A stretch of DNA of 64,000 nucleotides from Candidatus Promineifilum breve (GCF_900066015.1 NZ_LN890656.1:434001-498000); one strand, 5' to 3'. Shown: positions 1 through 8,237, counted from the stretch's first letter. Notes: generated by a model not told the origin, from the letters alone. A program made the numbers and translations.

Positions 1-640
1 CCAGCCCCTTCTCGATGATGACCGGCAGCCCGGCGCGGAGCAGTCGCCGCAGCAGGTCGAGGTCGCCCCCGGCGTAGGCCGCGGCCCGCAGTGGCGTGTG
101 GTCATTGACGTAGGCCACCAGTTCGCCGGGCGAGACGTTGCGATCCTCGTAGTTCGGCCGCACCACCCCGGCCACGTCGAATTGATCCACGTCCACGCCG
201 TAATGATTGAGGACGATGGTCAGATTGGTCGGGCCGCAGTTGTTAAATTTTTGGGGAATGATGGGCAGTTCGCCGACGCGGGCGTAGGGCGGCGGCTGGG
301 TCGGTATGGGGCTGGGCGTGGTGATTGGCGCAGGCGTGGCCGTGGTCGAAAGCGATTGGTCGGCCGGGCGCGTGGCGGTGGGCGGTGGCGGTGTCAGGGT
401 GGGCATGGCGAGCGTAGCAATAGGCGCGGCCAGGGCCGTTGCCAACGCCGCCGGGGTCGGGCCGGTGGGCGCGGGCAGGGCCGCCGGCAACGGCGTCGTC
501 AGCTCGGCCAGCACCGCCTCGGGCACGTATTGCCGCACCCGGCCGGGCATGGCCGCCAGCAGGCGCGGCATGGCCCACCAGCCGGCCAGCGCCAGCACGG
601 CCGCGGCGACGATGAGAAGAACCAGACGTTGCCTGTTCAT
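1..640 (-). CDS. C39-like peptidase domain protein, C-terminus outside window
   Basis: The reading frame is open from ATG at 640 to the window edge (213 codons seen). The N-terminus has one hydrophobic segment (residues about 6-30), which may be a signal anchor. A long Pro/Thr/Ala-rich linker follows (about 45-120). The start of a peptidase C39-like domain comes next, with the motif NNCGPTNL, whose Cys is the expected nucleophile, and a downstream stretch resembling the substrate-cleft strand of bacteriocin-type C39 peptidases. The catalytic His/Asp would lie beyond the window, so activity cannot be judged. Family members (YvpB-like) are usually exported and of unknown substrate. The gene is divergent from the oxidoreductase at 780, with a palindromic repeat between them. 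Confidence 0.75.
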   Translation of the reverse strand, partial: MNRQRLVLLIVAAAVLALAGWWAMPRLLAAMPGRVRQYVPEAVLAELTTPLPAALPAPTGPTPAALATALAAPIATLAMPTLTPPPPTATRPADQSLSTTATPAPITTPSPIPTQPPPYARVGELPIIPQKFNNCGPTNLTIVLNHYGVDVDQFDVAGVVRPNYEDRNVSPGELVAYVNDHTPLRAAAYAGGDLDLLRRLLRAGLPVIIEKGL

Positions 641-651
641 CTGGGCATTAT

Positions 652-717
652 ACAGTGGACAGTGGATAGTGGGCAGTGGACAGTGGTCAGCCCACTGTCC
701 ACTGCCCACTATTCACT
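652..717. repeat. Palindromic repeat, family R1 (AGTGGACAGTGG type)
   Basis: Runs of AGTGGACAGTGG and AGTGGGCAGTGG face their reverse complements CCACTGTCCACTGCCCACT, forming a long imperfect hairpin. The same motif recurs near 41745, 47580, 53275 and 59997. A partial R2-type motif (AATCTGTGAAATCC) follows at about 723-741. Confidence 0.8.
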
Positions 718-779
718 CTACAAAATCTGTGAAATCCGCGGATAATACCTCTTCATCTCTACGAGGTTACCATTCAACC

Positions 780-1673
780 ATGAACGAATCGATCGGATTT
801 ATCGGCTTGGGTATTATGGGCGGCGGGATGGCCGCCAATCTGTTGCGGGCGGGGTTCAACGTGACGGTCTGGAACCGCACGCCGGGGCGCATCACGCCGC
901 TGGCGCAGGCCGGCGCGGCCGTGGCCGGCAGCCCGGCCGATTTGGCCGCCGGGCGCGACATCATCATCATCTGTGTCAGCGACACGCCCGACGTGGAGGA
1001 GATCATCCTCGGCCCGCGCGGCATTCTGGAGCGCGTCCGCGCCGGCGCGCTGGTCATCGATTGCAGCACCATCAGCCCGGCCACCACCCGCGCCATCGCC
1101 GCGCGTCTGAAGGAAAAGGGCGTCCACATGCTCGATGCCCCGGTCAGCGGCGGCAGCGAGGGCGCGGCCAAGGGCACACTGAGCATCATGGTCGGCGGCG
1201 AGGCGGCCCAGGTGGAGCGGGCCAGGCCGGTGCTGGCGGCGATGGGGCGCACCATCACCCACGTCGGCGGCCACGGCGCGGGCCAACTGGCGAAGCTGGT
1301 CAACCAGGTGCTGGTGGTGGTCACCATGCAGGGCGTGGCCGAGGCGCTGCTCTTCGCCCAGGCCGGCGGGCTGGACCTGGAGACGACGCTGGCCGCCGTG
1401 GGTGGCGGCGCGGCCGGATCGTGGATGCTCAACAATCGCGGCCCGCAGGTCATCCGCCGCGACTGGCGGCCGGGCTTCACCATTGATTTGCAGCAGAAGG
1501 ATTTGCGGCTGGTGCTGGAAGCGGCCGATGAGATGGGCATCCCCCTGCCCACGACGGCCCTTGTCTTCCAATATTACCGCGCGCTGCAGCAGCAAGGGCT
1601 GGGCGGTGAGGGCAATCACGCCCTCGTCAAGGCGCTGGAGCGGTTGGCGGGCGTGGAGATTGGCGGCGCGTAG
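780..1673 (+). CDS. NAD(P)-dependent oxidoreductase, 3-hydroxyisobutyrate dehydrogenase family
   Basis: A 297-residue protein of the beta-hydroxyacid dehydrogenase family (3-hydroxyisobutyrate dehydrogenase / tartronate semialdehyde reductase). The Rossmann motif GLGIMGGGM is at about residues 9-17. The substrate-binding signature DAPVSGGSEGA follows at about 120, and the catalytic-lysine region GAGQLAKLVNQ at about 165-175. These match the family order and length. It probably oxidises a hydroxyacid to its semialdehyde in the cytoplasm; the exact substrate (hydroxyisobutyrate, glycerate or other) cannot be read from sequence. The ATG at 780 is chosen because the Rossmann fold starts five residues later; the open frame upstream is repeat DNA. 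Confidence 0.9.
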   Translation: MNESIGFIGLGIMGGGMAANLLRAGFNVTVWNRTPGRITPLAQAGAAVAGSPADLAAGRDIIIICVSDTPDVEEIILGPRGILERVRAGALVIDCSTISPATTRAIAARLKEKGVHMLDAPVSGGSEGAAKGTLSIMVGGEAAQVERARPVLAAMGRTITHVGGHGAGQLAKLVNQVLVVVTMQGVAEALLFAQAGGLDLETTLAAVGGGAAGSWMLNNRGPQVIRRDWRPGFTIDLQQKDLRLVLEAADEMGIPLPTTALVFQYYRALQQQGLGGEGNHALVKALERLAGVEIGGA

Positions 1674-1692
1674 GTCCGCGCGCTCTCAATTC

Positions 1693-1701
1693 TGCTATAC
1701 T
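1693..1701 (+). promoter_or_regulatory. Extended -10 promoter candidate for the DUF5661 gene
   Basis: TGCTATACT is a full extended -10 (TGn plus TATACT). No good -35 lies 17 bases upstream. It sits 47 bases before the ATG at 1749, which has a GGGAG ribosome site. Confidence 0.45.
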
Positions 1702-1748
1702 AGAGATCAGGCAAGCGGCCCGTGATCCGCTTGCCGGGAGCAACAACC

Positions 1749-2027
1749 ATGTCCGGCAAACGCGAATTCACTGTTGAAGAAGCGCGGCGCATCGGCGACG
1801 AGATCGGCGTCGATTGGGCCAGGTACCCGCTGGAAGAGTTTCGCCTGGGCCTGGCCGTCGAGTTGGAGCACGGCGCGCATGATCCACAGACCAACGTCAC
1901 CGGCGATGACGAGATCACCACGGGCAAGATTGCCCTGGCCCATCTCAAGGAGATTCGCGATTACTACTCGCGGCTGGCGATCATGGAGCGCGACGCCGAG
2001 GCGTACTGGGATTCGTTGAGCGATTAG
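1749..2027 (+). CDS. DUF5661 family small protein
   Basis: A 92-residue acidic, soluble protein. The central block (residues about 15-75: IGDEIGVDWARYPLEEFR, then LEHGAHDPQTNVTGDD and KIALAHLKEIRDYY) matches the DUF5661 pattern, usually found as short stand-alone proteins of unknown function. There is no membrane segment or signal peptide. GGGAG at about 1736-1740 supports the ATG at 1749 over the GTG upstream. It is monocistronic, as the next gene is convergent. Confidence 0.75.
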   Translation: MSGKREFTVEEARRIGDEIGVDWARYPLEEFRLGLAVELEHGAHDPQTNVTGDDEITTGKIALAHLKEIRDYYSRLAIMERDAEAYWDSLSD

Positions 2028-2075
2028 TCCCCTGCTTCAGGCCGTAAAAACTGTCCGGTTAGCGGCCGTCGGTCG

Positions 2076-2636
2076 TCAATTGCCCGTCGGCGGCGGGCCG
2101 TCCTGGCCGTCCGGCCGCTCCTTCTTGGCCTTCACGCCCTTGGCGGTGATGAAGTAGGTCAGCGCGGCCGTCACCAGCCCCACGGCCAACCCGAAGTAGG
2201 CGATGTCGCTGCCGCCCTGCCAGTCGATCACCTGCCCCAGAAAGGCCACGGCGATGACCACGACGATGATGCCTACCAGGTTGGATTTCAGATCATCGAA
2301 GTCATGGATCGCCAGCCAGTCAGGCAAATCGATGTTCTCGTCGACAAACAGCGCGTAGAAGCCCAGGGCGATGATGTAGAACCCGGCGGACAACAGAAAT
2401 AGATCGATGTTGGTGACCAGGACGAGGGTCAACTCCTTGGGATTGGTCACCACGGAACGAAAGTTGGTGATCGTGCGGCCGACGACGTCAACGGTTTGCA
2501 CCAGCGCGACGATGAGCAATAAGAGTGAAGAGATGAACGCCCCTAGCGATGCCGCTGAGACGATATAACGGCTGGAGGCGATAATATTTTTTAGCAAGGT
2601 TGACTCCACCGGGTAGCGCGTGTTGGAGCGCCACAT
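2076..2636 (-). CDS. YqhA / UPF0114 family membrane protein
   Basis: A 186-residue integral membrane protein. Hydrophobic segments lie near residues 24-47, 75-98, 115-140 and 143-165. The N-terminal LLKNIIASSRYIVS leading into the first helix is typical of the UPF0114 (YqhA) family, whose function is unknown. The C-terminus is a short charged, Pro/Gly-rich tail in the cytoplasm or periplasm. It is convergent with the DUF5661 gene, and no operon partner is seen. Confidence 0.8.
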   Translation of the reverse strand: MWRSNTRYPVESTLLKNIIASSRYIVSAASLGAFISSLLLLIVALVQTVDVVGRTITNFRSVVTNPKELTLVLVTNIDLFLLSAGFYIIALGFYALFVDENIDLPDWLAIHDFDDLKSNLVGIIVVVIAVAFLGQVIDWQGGSDIAYFGLAVGLVTAALTYFITAKGVKAKKERPDGQDGPPPTGN

Positions 2637-2729
2637 ACCGGCGCATAGGATCGTAGCCCATTGGCTACCAGGGGCAAGTAAAGGAGATGGTAAGTGCTCC
2701 TGTGTTCGTTGGGGGATTAAACTTGTAGC

Positions 2730-2774
2730 TTGATATATACACCTGATTTTGCTATATTATACACATGGGGTGTA
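2730..2774 (+). promoter_or_regulatory. vapBC promoter with putative operator
   Basis: TTGATA (2730-2735), a 17-base spacer and TATATT (2753-2758) form a strong sigma70-type promoter. The palindrome TACAC-atggg-GTGTA (2760-2774) abuts the -10, and another TACACC lies at 2737-2742. This arrangement fits autorepression by the VapBC complex. AT-rich compared with the surroundings. Confidence 0.6.
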
Positions 2775-2798
2775 GACATCATTGAGTGAGGTAAAGCT

Positions 2799-3008
2799 GT
2801 GCGAACCAATATCGTGATCGACGAAGAATTGATGACCAAAGCCATCGCGCTGACGGGCCTGAAGACCAAGCGCGCCGTGGTGGAAGAGGCATTGCGCACC
2901 CTGATCCGCCTCAACGAGCAGGCCGAAATCGCCGAGCTTTACGGCCAACTCCATTGGGAAGGCGATTTGAACGTGCTGAGAGAGGATCGCTTTGACTACG
3001 CTGGTTGA
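2799..3008 (+). CDS. vapB: Type II antitoxin, VapB family
   Basis: A 69-residue protein starting with GTG. The N-terminal RTNIVIDEELMTKAIALTG stretch is the ribbon-helix-helix DNA-binding signature of this VapB group (VapB-type RHH, residues 2-40). The acidic C-terminal half (about 45-69) is the expected toxin-neutralising tail. The gene overlaps the toxin start by 17 bases, which implies translational coupling. The palindrome just upstream is the likely operator. GC content is lower than in flanking genes, suggesting horizontal acquisition. Confidence 0.85.
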   Translation: MRTNIVIDEELMTKAIALTGLKTKRAVVEEALRTLIRLNEQAEIAELYGQLHWEGDLNVLREDRFDYAG

Positions 3009-3390
3009 CTCCTCGGTTTGGATCGACTTTTTCAATGGCCGGCCAAGCCCGGAGGCGCTCTACTTCAAGAGAGAATTGCGCAGTCAACCATTCTTGGTCG
3101 GCGACCTCATCCTAACCGAGGTGCTCCAGGGATTTAGGCATAATAAGGAGTATGAGGCCGCCCGCGACGCAATGTTAAAATTCCAGGTCGTCTCGCTGGC
3201 TGGGGAACGAAGGGCCATTCAAAGCGCGCAGAATTACCGTTGGTTACGTTCCAAGGGCGTGACGATCCGCAGTACCATCGATTGCCTCATCGCCACCTTT
3301 TGCATCGTCCACAATCATACTCTCCTGCATTCGGACCGTGACTACACTCATTTCGAGGAGCACCTGGGCTTGAAAATCGTGCACCTCTAG
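2992..3390 (+). CDS. vapC: Type II toxin, PIN-domain ribonuclease VapC
   Basis: A 132-residue PIN-domain protein. The conserved acidic residues are visible: Asp in TLVDSSVWIDFF (residues 6 and 12), Glu in LTEVLQG (about 43), Asp in STIDCLIA (about 98) and Asp in HSDRDYTHFE (about 115-117). These give an intact Mg-dependent nuclease centre; family members cleave tRNA or rRNA. The start is TTG at 2992, inside the end of vapB; no later start keeps the first beta strand. It is convergent with folE, six bases away. Confidence 0.88.
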   Translation: MTTLVDSSVWIDFFNGRPSPEALYFKRELRSQPFLVGDLILTEVLQGFRHNKEYEAARDAMLKFQVVSLAGERRAIQSAQNYRWLRSKGVTIRSTIDCLIATFCIVHNHTLLHSDRDYTHFEEHLGLKIVHL

Positions 3391-3395
3391 CCGAA

Positions 3396-4049
3396 CTACA
3401 GCAGCGTCCTCGTCACCGGCCCAATGTGATCCATAAATTCGGAGCGCGTCTTGGGCTTGTCGGCGAACGAGCCGAGCAGGGCGCTGGTCCGCATCCGCGC
3501 GTTGGCCTTGCTCACGCCGCGCATCGCCATGCACATGTGCAGCCCATCGATGACCACGCCCACGCCCAGCGGGTTGAGCAGTTCGTCGATCAGCTCGGCG
3601 ATCTGGCGCGTCATGCGTTCCTGAATCTGTAAGCGCCGGGCGAAGACCTCCACGATGCGCGGGATCTTCGACAGGCCAACGACCTTCTTGTCGGGGATGT
3701 AGGCCACGTGGGCCTTGCCGATGAAGGGCAGCATGTGGTGCTCGCACAGGCTATAGAAGTCGATGTCGGTCACGATGACCATCTCGCTATAGGTCACGTC
3801 GAACAGGGCATTGTTCAGCAGGGCAATCGGGTCGATGCTGTAGCCGATCAGCAGTTCATCGTAGGCGCGGGCCACGCGGGCCGGGGTGTTCTGTAGCCCC
3901 TCGCGCGTCGGGTCTTCGCCCACGGCGTGGAGGATGGCCGTCACCGCGTCGGCCACCACGTTCTTGCAGCCGGCCGATAGCACCGGCCCGTCTGCCATTC
4001 GCCCGCTCCAATCGCCGGTCATCTTGTCGTCATGTATGTTGTCTGCCAT
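3396..4049 (-). CDS. folE: GTP cyclohydrolase I
   Basis: A 217-residue protein that converts GTP to 7,8-dihydroneopterin triphosphate, the first step of tetrahydrofolate/pterin synthesis. Family hallmarks are present: [20 protein letters not shown] (zinc Cys and His, about residues 124-143), [20 protein letters not shown], and [11 protein letters not shown] with the second zinc Cys. The N-terminal 30 residues are unconserved. Length is normal for the homodecameric type I enzyme. No other folate gene is adjacent. An extended -10 lies only nine bases before the ATG, so the mRNA is probably (nearly) leaderless. Confidence 0.95.
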   Translation of the reverse strand: MADNIHDDKMTGDWSGRMADGPVLSAGCKNVVADAVTAILHAVGEDPTREGLQNTPARVARAYDELLIGYSIDPIALLNNALFDVTYSEMVIVTDIDFYSLCEHHMLPFIGKAHVAYIPDKKVVGLSKIPRIVEVFARRLQIQERMTRQIAELIDELLNPLGVGVVIDGLHMCMAMRGVSKANARMRTSALLGSFADKPKTRSEFMDHIGPVTRTLL

Positions 4050-4058
4050 AGTGGGCGA

Positions 4059-4067
4059 AGTATAACA
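4059..4067 (-). promoter_or_regulatory. Extended -10 promoter of folE
   Basis: Read on the minus strand this is TGTTATACT, a perfect extended -10. Its end is nine bases from the folE ATG (4049), so transcription would start within a few bases of the start codon. Confidence 0.5.
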
Positions 4068-4080
4068 GCTAGAGGCGTAA

Positions 4081-4245
4081 GTTCGTAGTAAGCCACTTTA
4101 GTGGCGTTCGTAGTCAGCAACTTTAGTTGCGTTCTTGGCAAGCGTCACCGCCAAAGAACGCAACTAAAGTTGCTGACTACGAACTTTCTTGCGTTGGCCT
4201 TTAAGAACGCAACTAAAGTTGCTGACTACGAACATTCTTGCCCGT
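4081..4245. repeat. Repeat family R5 cluster (three copies)
   Basis: Three copies of GTAGTCAGCAACTTTAGTTG (and reverse complement), plus a variant with CACTTTAGTGGCG, fill the folE to protease-nuclease gap. Each is internally palindromic (CAACTTTAGTTG). The same family occurs downstream of the protease-nuclease gene and at 13003. Confidence 0.85.
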
Positions 4246-4283
4246 GGCCCTCATCTGCACTATGCTGTGGCAAAGGAACTTTT

Positions 4284-6113
4284 ATGGACAACACCCAACA
4301 CGACCAGGACGCCGAAGCCCGCTACCACCGCCGCGCCCCCGAACGCGCCGCCCGGCTGGACGACGCCGCCAAGGGCATCATCGATTTCAGCGAGATGGCC
4401 CGCCTCGACACCCGGCGCGACATGATCCACCCCAACGACGGGCTGGGGCTGGAGCGCATCCTCGGCACCAGCGACCTGCTGGAAGTGAACTTCCTCGACA
4501 TCGGTCGCCGCGCCGGGCGGGCCGTCGGCCGCGTCCAGGTGCGCGACGGGGCCGGCCGCGTGCGCGAGTTCGGCACCGGCTTCGTCGTCTCGCCCGCGCT
4601 GCTGCTGACCAACAACCACGTCTTGCCCACGGCCGACAGCGCCCGCCACAGCCTGCTCGACCTCGATTTCGAGGACGACGAGCAGTTCAACCCCCGCCCG
4701 CCGGTCATGTTCGGGCTTGACCCGGAGCGCTTCTTTCATACTAACGAGGCCCTCGATTTCACCCTGGTGGCGGTGCGGCCGGCGGCGGTCGATGGCGGCG
4801 CGCCACTGGCCGCCTATGGGTTCCTGCCGCTGAACGAGACGAAGGGCAAGATTTTGCTCGATGAGTACGTGGCCGTCATCCAGCACCCCGGCGGTGCGCC
4901 CAAGAAGATCGCCCTGCGCAACAACAAGCTGGTCGATCTGTTCGATGATTTCATCCACTACACCACTGATACCGACCGGGGCGCGTCCGGGTCGCCGGTG
5001 TTCAATGACCAGTGGCAGGTGGTGGCCCTCCACCACGCCGGGGTGAAGCGGCGCGACGCGGAAGGGCGGGTGCTGTCGGTCGATGGCGCGGTCTGGACGC
5101 CGCCGATGGGCGAGGAGCGCGTGGCCTACGTCGCCAACGAGGGCGTGCGCGTCAGCAGCATCATGGCCGACCTGCGGGCCGCGGCCGAAACGCTGCCCGC
5201 CGCGCAACGGGCGCTGCTCGACGAACTCTTCGCCGGATCGCCGGCGTCCACGCCGGCATCGGGCACTGTCACCCCCTTGACCACGGCCGAGCGCGCCCTC
5301 GAACTCTTCCAGCGCGTCACCGGCTACGAAATCGGCTTCCTCGGCCCGACGGTCGCCCTGCCCACGCTGTCGGCCGCCCAACTGGCCGACGCCGCCCCCC
5401 GCCTCGACGGCCGCGGCCACGTGCTGGAATACGTCCACTTCTCGGCCGTCCTGTGCGCCTCGCGCCGGTTGGCCTACTATACGGCGGTCAACATCGACGG
5501 CCGCAAGACCAAGACCATCAAGCGCGACCGGGACGTGTGGTACTTCGACCCGCGCCTGGCCCGCGAGCACCAGACCGGCCCCGACCTCTATGAGCGCAAC
5601 GACCTCGACATGGGCCATCTGGTGCGCCGCAATGATCCGGTGTGGGGTCGCCCGGCGGCCACGGCCAACGAGGACACCTTCCACTTCACCAACTGCGCCC
5701 CGCAGCACAAGCACCTCAACCGCCGCACCTGGCTGGCGCTGGAGGATTACATCCTCAACAATGCTGACAACCACAACCTGAAGGTGTCGGTCTTCACCGG
5801 GCCGGTCTTCCGCGCCGACGACATGACCTATCGCGGCGCGTATCAGTTGCCGGCCGAGTTCTGGAAGGTGGTGGTCATGGTCAAGCCCGGCCGGGAACTC
5901 TCGGCCACGGCCTACTTGCAGACGCAGAAGAATTTGCTGGAAGACCTGGAGTTCGCCTATGGCGCGTACCGGACGTATCAAGTGCCGGTGACGCGCATCG
6001 AAGCCATCACCGGGCTGGACTTCGGCCCGCTGCGCGACCATGATCCGATGGCGGTGCTGGAGAGTGCCGGGCCGGCCAGGGTGATTGGAGAGGCGGACGA
6101 TATTCGTCTATAA
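4284..6113 (+). CDS. Trypsin-like serine protease fused to DNA/RNA non-specific endonuclease
   Basis: A 609-residue two-enzyme fusion. Residues about 70-300 form a trypsin-like protease with an apparent full triad: His112 in LLLTNNHV, Asp158 in ALDFTLVAV and Ser235 in GASGSPVF. Residues about 375-590 form a NucA-type beta-beta-alpha-metal nuclease with DMGH (His445, variant of DRGH), then TFHFTNCAPQ with the metal-binding Asn470, and a conserved HLNRRTW. A 40-residue region links the two domains. The first 60 residues are polar; no signal peptide is seen, so the enzyme is probably cytoplasmic. Both flanks are R5 repeats. The ATG at 4284 follows AAAGGAAC. Pairing an intracellular protease with a nuclease suggests a self-processing or suicide effector, but no partner switch is adjacent. 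Confidence 0.88.
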   Translation: MDNTQHDQDAEARYHRRAPERAARLDDAAKGIIDFSEMARLDTRRDMIHPNDGLGLERILGTSDLLEVNFLDIGRRAGRAVGRVQVRDGAGRVREFGTGFVVSPALLLTNNHVLPTADSARHSLLDLDFEDDEQFNPRPPVMFGLDPERFFHTNEALDFTLVAVRPAAVDGGAPLAAYGFLPLNETKGKILLDEYVAVIQHPGGAPKKIALRNNKLVDLFDDFIHYTTDTDRGASGSPVFNDQWQVVALHHAGVKRRDAEGRVLSVDGAVWTPPMGEERVAYVANEGVRVSSIMADLRAAAETLPAAQRALLDELFAGSPASTPASGTVTPLTTAERALELFQRVTGYEIGFLGPTVALPTLSAAQLADAAPRLDGRGHVLEYVHFSAVLCASRRLAYYTAVNIDGRKTKTIKRDRDVWYFDPRLAREHQTGPDLYERNDLDMGHLVRRNDPVWGRPAATANEDTFHFTNCAPQHKHLNRRTWLALEDYILNNADNHNLKVSVFTGPVFRADDMTYRGAYQLPAEFWKVVVMVKPGRELSATAYLQTQKNLLEDLEFAYGAYRTYQVPVTRIEAITGLDFGPLRDHDPMAVLESAGPARVIGEADDIRL

Positions 6114-6137
6114 TTTGACTAAAGAATTCAATCCACT

Positions 6138-6203
6138 TGTTCGTAGTCAGGCGCTTCAGCGCCGACTCTGAAGAACGCAACTAAAGTTGCTGACTACGAA
6201 CCT
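6138..6203. repeat. Repeat family R5
   Basis: GTAGTCAGGCGCTTCAGCGCC faces a downstream copy of GCAACTAAAGTTGCTGACTA, giving a two-part palindromic element directly downstream of the protease-nuclease gene. Confidence 0.8.
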
Positions 6204-6239
6204 CAGAATTTTTGGGTAACAGGGTAATCAGGATCAGCA

Positions 6240-6596
6240 ATGGCCTTCGATACATCCATACTGGATCGCGCTCTGGCCGAACGGCGGGCCGAATGGGAGC
6301 GCCGCCGGGTCGCCATGCTGGCGCGGGTGCTGGCCGTGCTGGAAGAGGTGGCCCCGGCGTTTGGCGTCCGGCGCGCCTACGTATTCGGGTCGCTGGCCCA
6401 GCCCGGCCGTTATCACGAGCGTTCCGACGTGGATATTGCTGTGGAATGGCCGCGTGGTCAGGTTGGCTTTTTCGATCTGGCGGGCGATGTTTCGCGGCGT
6501 ATTGGGCAGGACATCGACATCCTGCCGCTGGACAAAATTTCGTATGCGGACAAAATAAGACGTGAGGGCATCCTGTGGGAGTGGAATGCTCCCTAA
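6240..6596 (+). CDS. MNT-type minimal nucleotidyltransferase domain protein
   Basis: A 118-residue protein. The nucleotidyltransferase core motif GSLAQPGRYHERSDVDIAV (about residues 50-68) carries the Gly-Ser and the two metal-binding Asp. A third acidic position follows in QDIDILPL (about 90-95). Such MNT proteins normally pair with a HEPN RNase as antitoxins that AMPylate the toxin. No HEPN gene lies next to this one: the downstream neighbour is a convergent exporter six bases away and the upstream neighbour is the protease-nuclease fusion. It may be an orphan, or may act with a distant partner. Confidence 0.8.
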   Translation: MAFDTSILDRALAERRAEWERRRVAMLARVLAVLEEVAPAFGVRRAYVFGSLAQPGRYHERSDVDIAVEWPRGQVGFFDLAGDVSRRIGQDIDILPLDKISYADKIRREGILWEWNAP

Positions 6597-6601
6597 AGGT
6601 C

Positions 6602-8080
6602 TTACAATCCAACGACTGACGGGCGGTTAGTTCCCATACGCTCCCGCCGCCAGGCGAAGAGCGCGATCACCAGCGCCACGGCCGCCAACCCGGCCGACAC
6701 CAACGCCACGTTCTGCATCCCGGCGGCGATAGCCGCGGGCGGGGCCGCTTGCACGCCGCCGGCGACCTCGCCCCCCGCCGCACGCATGACCCCGGCGGCC
6801 CAGATGGCCCCCAGCACGGCAAAGCCCACCGTCTGGCCCATGCTGCGCGTGATCGCCAGCAGGCTCGACGACACGCCCAGCCGCTCGCGGGGCACGCTGC
6901 CCATGATGGCGCTGTTGTTGGGCGATTGGAACAGGCCCACGCCGATGCCCAGCGGCAGGTAGCGCAACATGAAGCCGATGGCCGTCGTCTCGGCCGACAG
7001 TGTGGACAGGATTAGAAAGGACGCCACGACCACCACCAACCCCATGACCGAGATCGGCCGGCTGCCGAACCGATCCGACAGCAGGCCGGAGATAGGCGAC
7101 GTGATGCCCAGCCCGATGGGCACGACGGCCACCAACAAGCCCACCTGCTGCACGCTATAGCCCAGCCCCAACTCCAGATAGAACGGCATGAGGGCGATGA
7201 CGGCGATGGCAATAAAAACTAGCAGGCCGGTGATGATGTTGACCCGGAACAGCTCGATGCGAAACAGGCTGGGCGGGATGATCGGCTGCGGGTGGCGGCG
7301 CTGCAGGATGATAAACGTCGCCAGGAAGAAGACGGCCACGACGAACAAGCCCAACGCCTGCGGGCTGGTGAAGCCCTGCCGCTGGCCGGTGGTCAGGCCC
7401 AGCAGGAAAGCCAGCAGGAACACGCACAACGTGGCCGCGCCGCCGAAGTCGAACACCTGCCCGCCCGGCGGCCGCGTCTGGGGAATGTTGCGCCAGGCCA
7501 GATAGGTGCCCAGGATGCCGATGGGCACGTTGACGAAAAAGATCCAGTGCCACGACAGATTCTCGATGATCAGCCCGCCCAGCGTGGGGCCGGTGACGAT
7601 GCCGATGGAGACGATGGAGCCACTGATGCCCAACGCCCGGCCGCGCTCGCCGGGCGGGAAGGCGTCGGTGATGATCGCCATGCCCAGGGCCAGGATGAGC
7701 GCCCCGCCGGCCCCCTGCACGATGCGGGCGGCGATGAGCCAGCCGACGGTGGGCGACAGGCCGCACAGCAGCGAGCCGACAGTGAAGACGATGAAGCCGG
7801 AGTTGTAGAGTATCTTGCGGCCGTACATATCGGCCAGGCGGCCAACGACGGCCTGCAACGTGGTCAGCGTCAGCAGATAGACCAGCACGACCCATTGCAC
7901 GGTGGCGAAATCGGTATTGAGTTCGGCGCTCAGCGTGGGCAGGGCGACGTTGACGATGCTGCCGTCGATGGTCGCCAAAAAGATGCCCATGGCGATGGCC
8001 GACATGACCAGCCATTTGCGGCTGTAATCGTGCTCGGCCGCGCCGGCTGCCACTGGCGACAGTTGTTCCTGTTTTGCCAT
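6602..8080 (-). CDS. MFS exporter, DHA2 (EmrB/QacA) family
   Basis: A 492-residue protein with the 14-helix layout of drug:H+ antiporter family 2. Motif A (GRLADMYGRKILYN) follows helix 2, and motif C-like GPTLGGLI lies in helix 5. The ATATIDGSIVNVALPTL-type first helix (here ATIDGSIVNVALP) is typical of EmrB/QacA. It probably exports lipophilic toxic compounds from the inner membrane. No periplasmic adaptor gene is adjacent, so it may work alone. The ATG at 8080 follows GAGGATT; a GTG nine bases upstream would add three residues. A hairpin followed by a T-rich run sits in the short leader (8099-8116). Confidence 0.9.
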   Translation of the reverse strand: MAKQEQLSPVAAGAAEHDYSRKWLVMSAIAMGIFLATIDGSIVNVALPTLSAELNTDFATVQWVVLVYLLTLTTLQAVVGRLADMYGRKILYNSGFIVFTVGSLLCGLSPTVGWLIAARIVQGAGGALILALGMAIITDAFPPGERGRALGISGSIVSIGIVTGPTLGGLIIENLSWHWIFFVNVPIGILGTYLAWRNIPQTRPPGGQVFDFGGAATLCVFLLAFLLGLTTGQRQGFTSPQALGLFVVAVFFLATFIILQRRHPQPIIPPSLFRIELFRVNIITGLLVFIAIAVIALMPFYLELGLGYSVQQVGLLVAVVPIGLGITSPISGLLSDRFGSRPISVMGLVVVVASFLILSTLSAETTAIGFMLRYLPLGIGVGLFQSPNNSAIMGSVPRERLGVSSSLLAITRSMGQTVGFAVLGAIWAAGVMRAAGGEVAGGVQAAPPAAIAAGMQNVALVSAGLAAVALVIALFAWRRERMGTNRPSVVGL

Positions 8081-8098
8081 AATCCTCACAAAAAGAAA

Positions 8099-8116
8099 GC
8101 GACCGCTGTTGGTCGC
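8099..8116. promoter_or_regulatory. Hairpin in the leader of the DHA2 exporter gene
   Basis: GCGACC-gctgtt-GGTCGC is a perfect 6-bp palindrome. On the exporter strand it is followed by TTTCTTTTT and then the ribosome site. It could be a weak attenuator or a repressor operator; this cannot be decided from sequence. Confidence 0.3.
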
Positions 8117-8129
8117 GCAAAAAAGAAAA

Positions 8130-8230
8130 GAATTGGCTACGGATTATGACGGGAGAAACGGATTAAAACGGGAGGAGCGGATTTCAATCCGAATGATCCG
8201 TTTATTCCGTGTCCATCCGTAGCCAATTCT
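8130..8230. repeat. Palindromic repeat, family R4 (GAATTGGCTACGGAT type)
   Basis: Terminal inverted arms GAATTGGCTACGGAT ... ATCCGTAGCCAATTC enclose a core with GAAACGGATT-type motifs. It lies between the exporter and the phosphatase gene. Further copies are at 19653 and 46394. Confidence 0.85.
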
Positions 8231-8237
8231 TCGATTG

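Noticed and set aside
306-779. Upstream extension of the oxidoreductase (start at 306)
   Set aside because: The extension runs antisense to the C39-like gene and through an R1 repeat; the Rossmann fold starts only after ATG 780.
4260-6041. 593-codon open frame antisense to the protease-nuclease gene
   Set aside because: No domain, composition rich in Arg/Gly/Val typical of reverse reading of GC-rich codons; the plus-strand protein has two complete enzyme domains.
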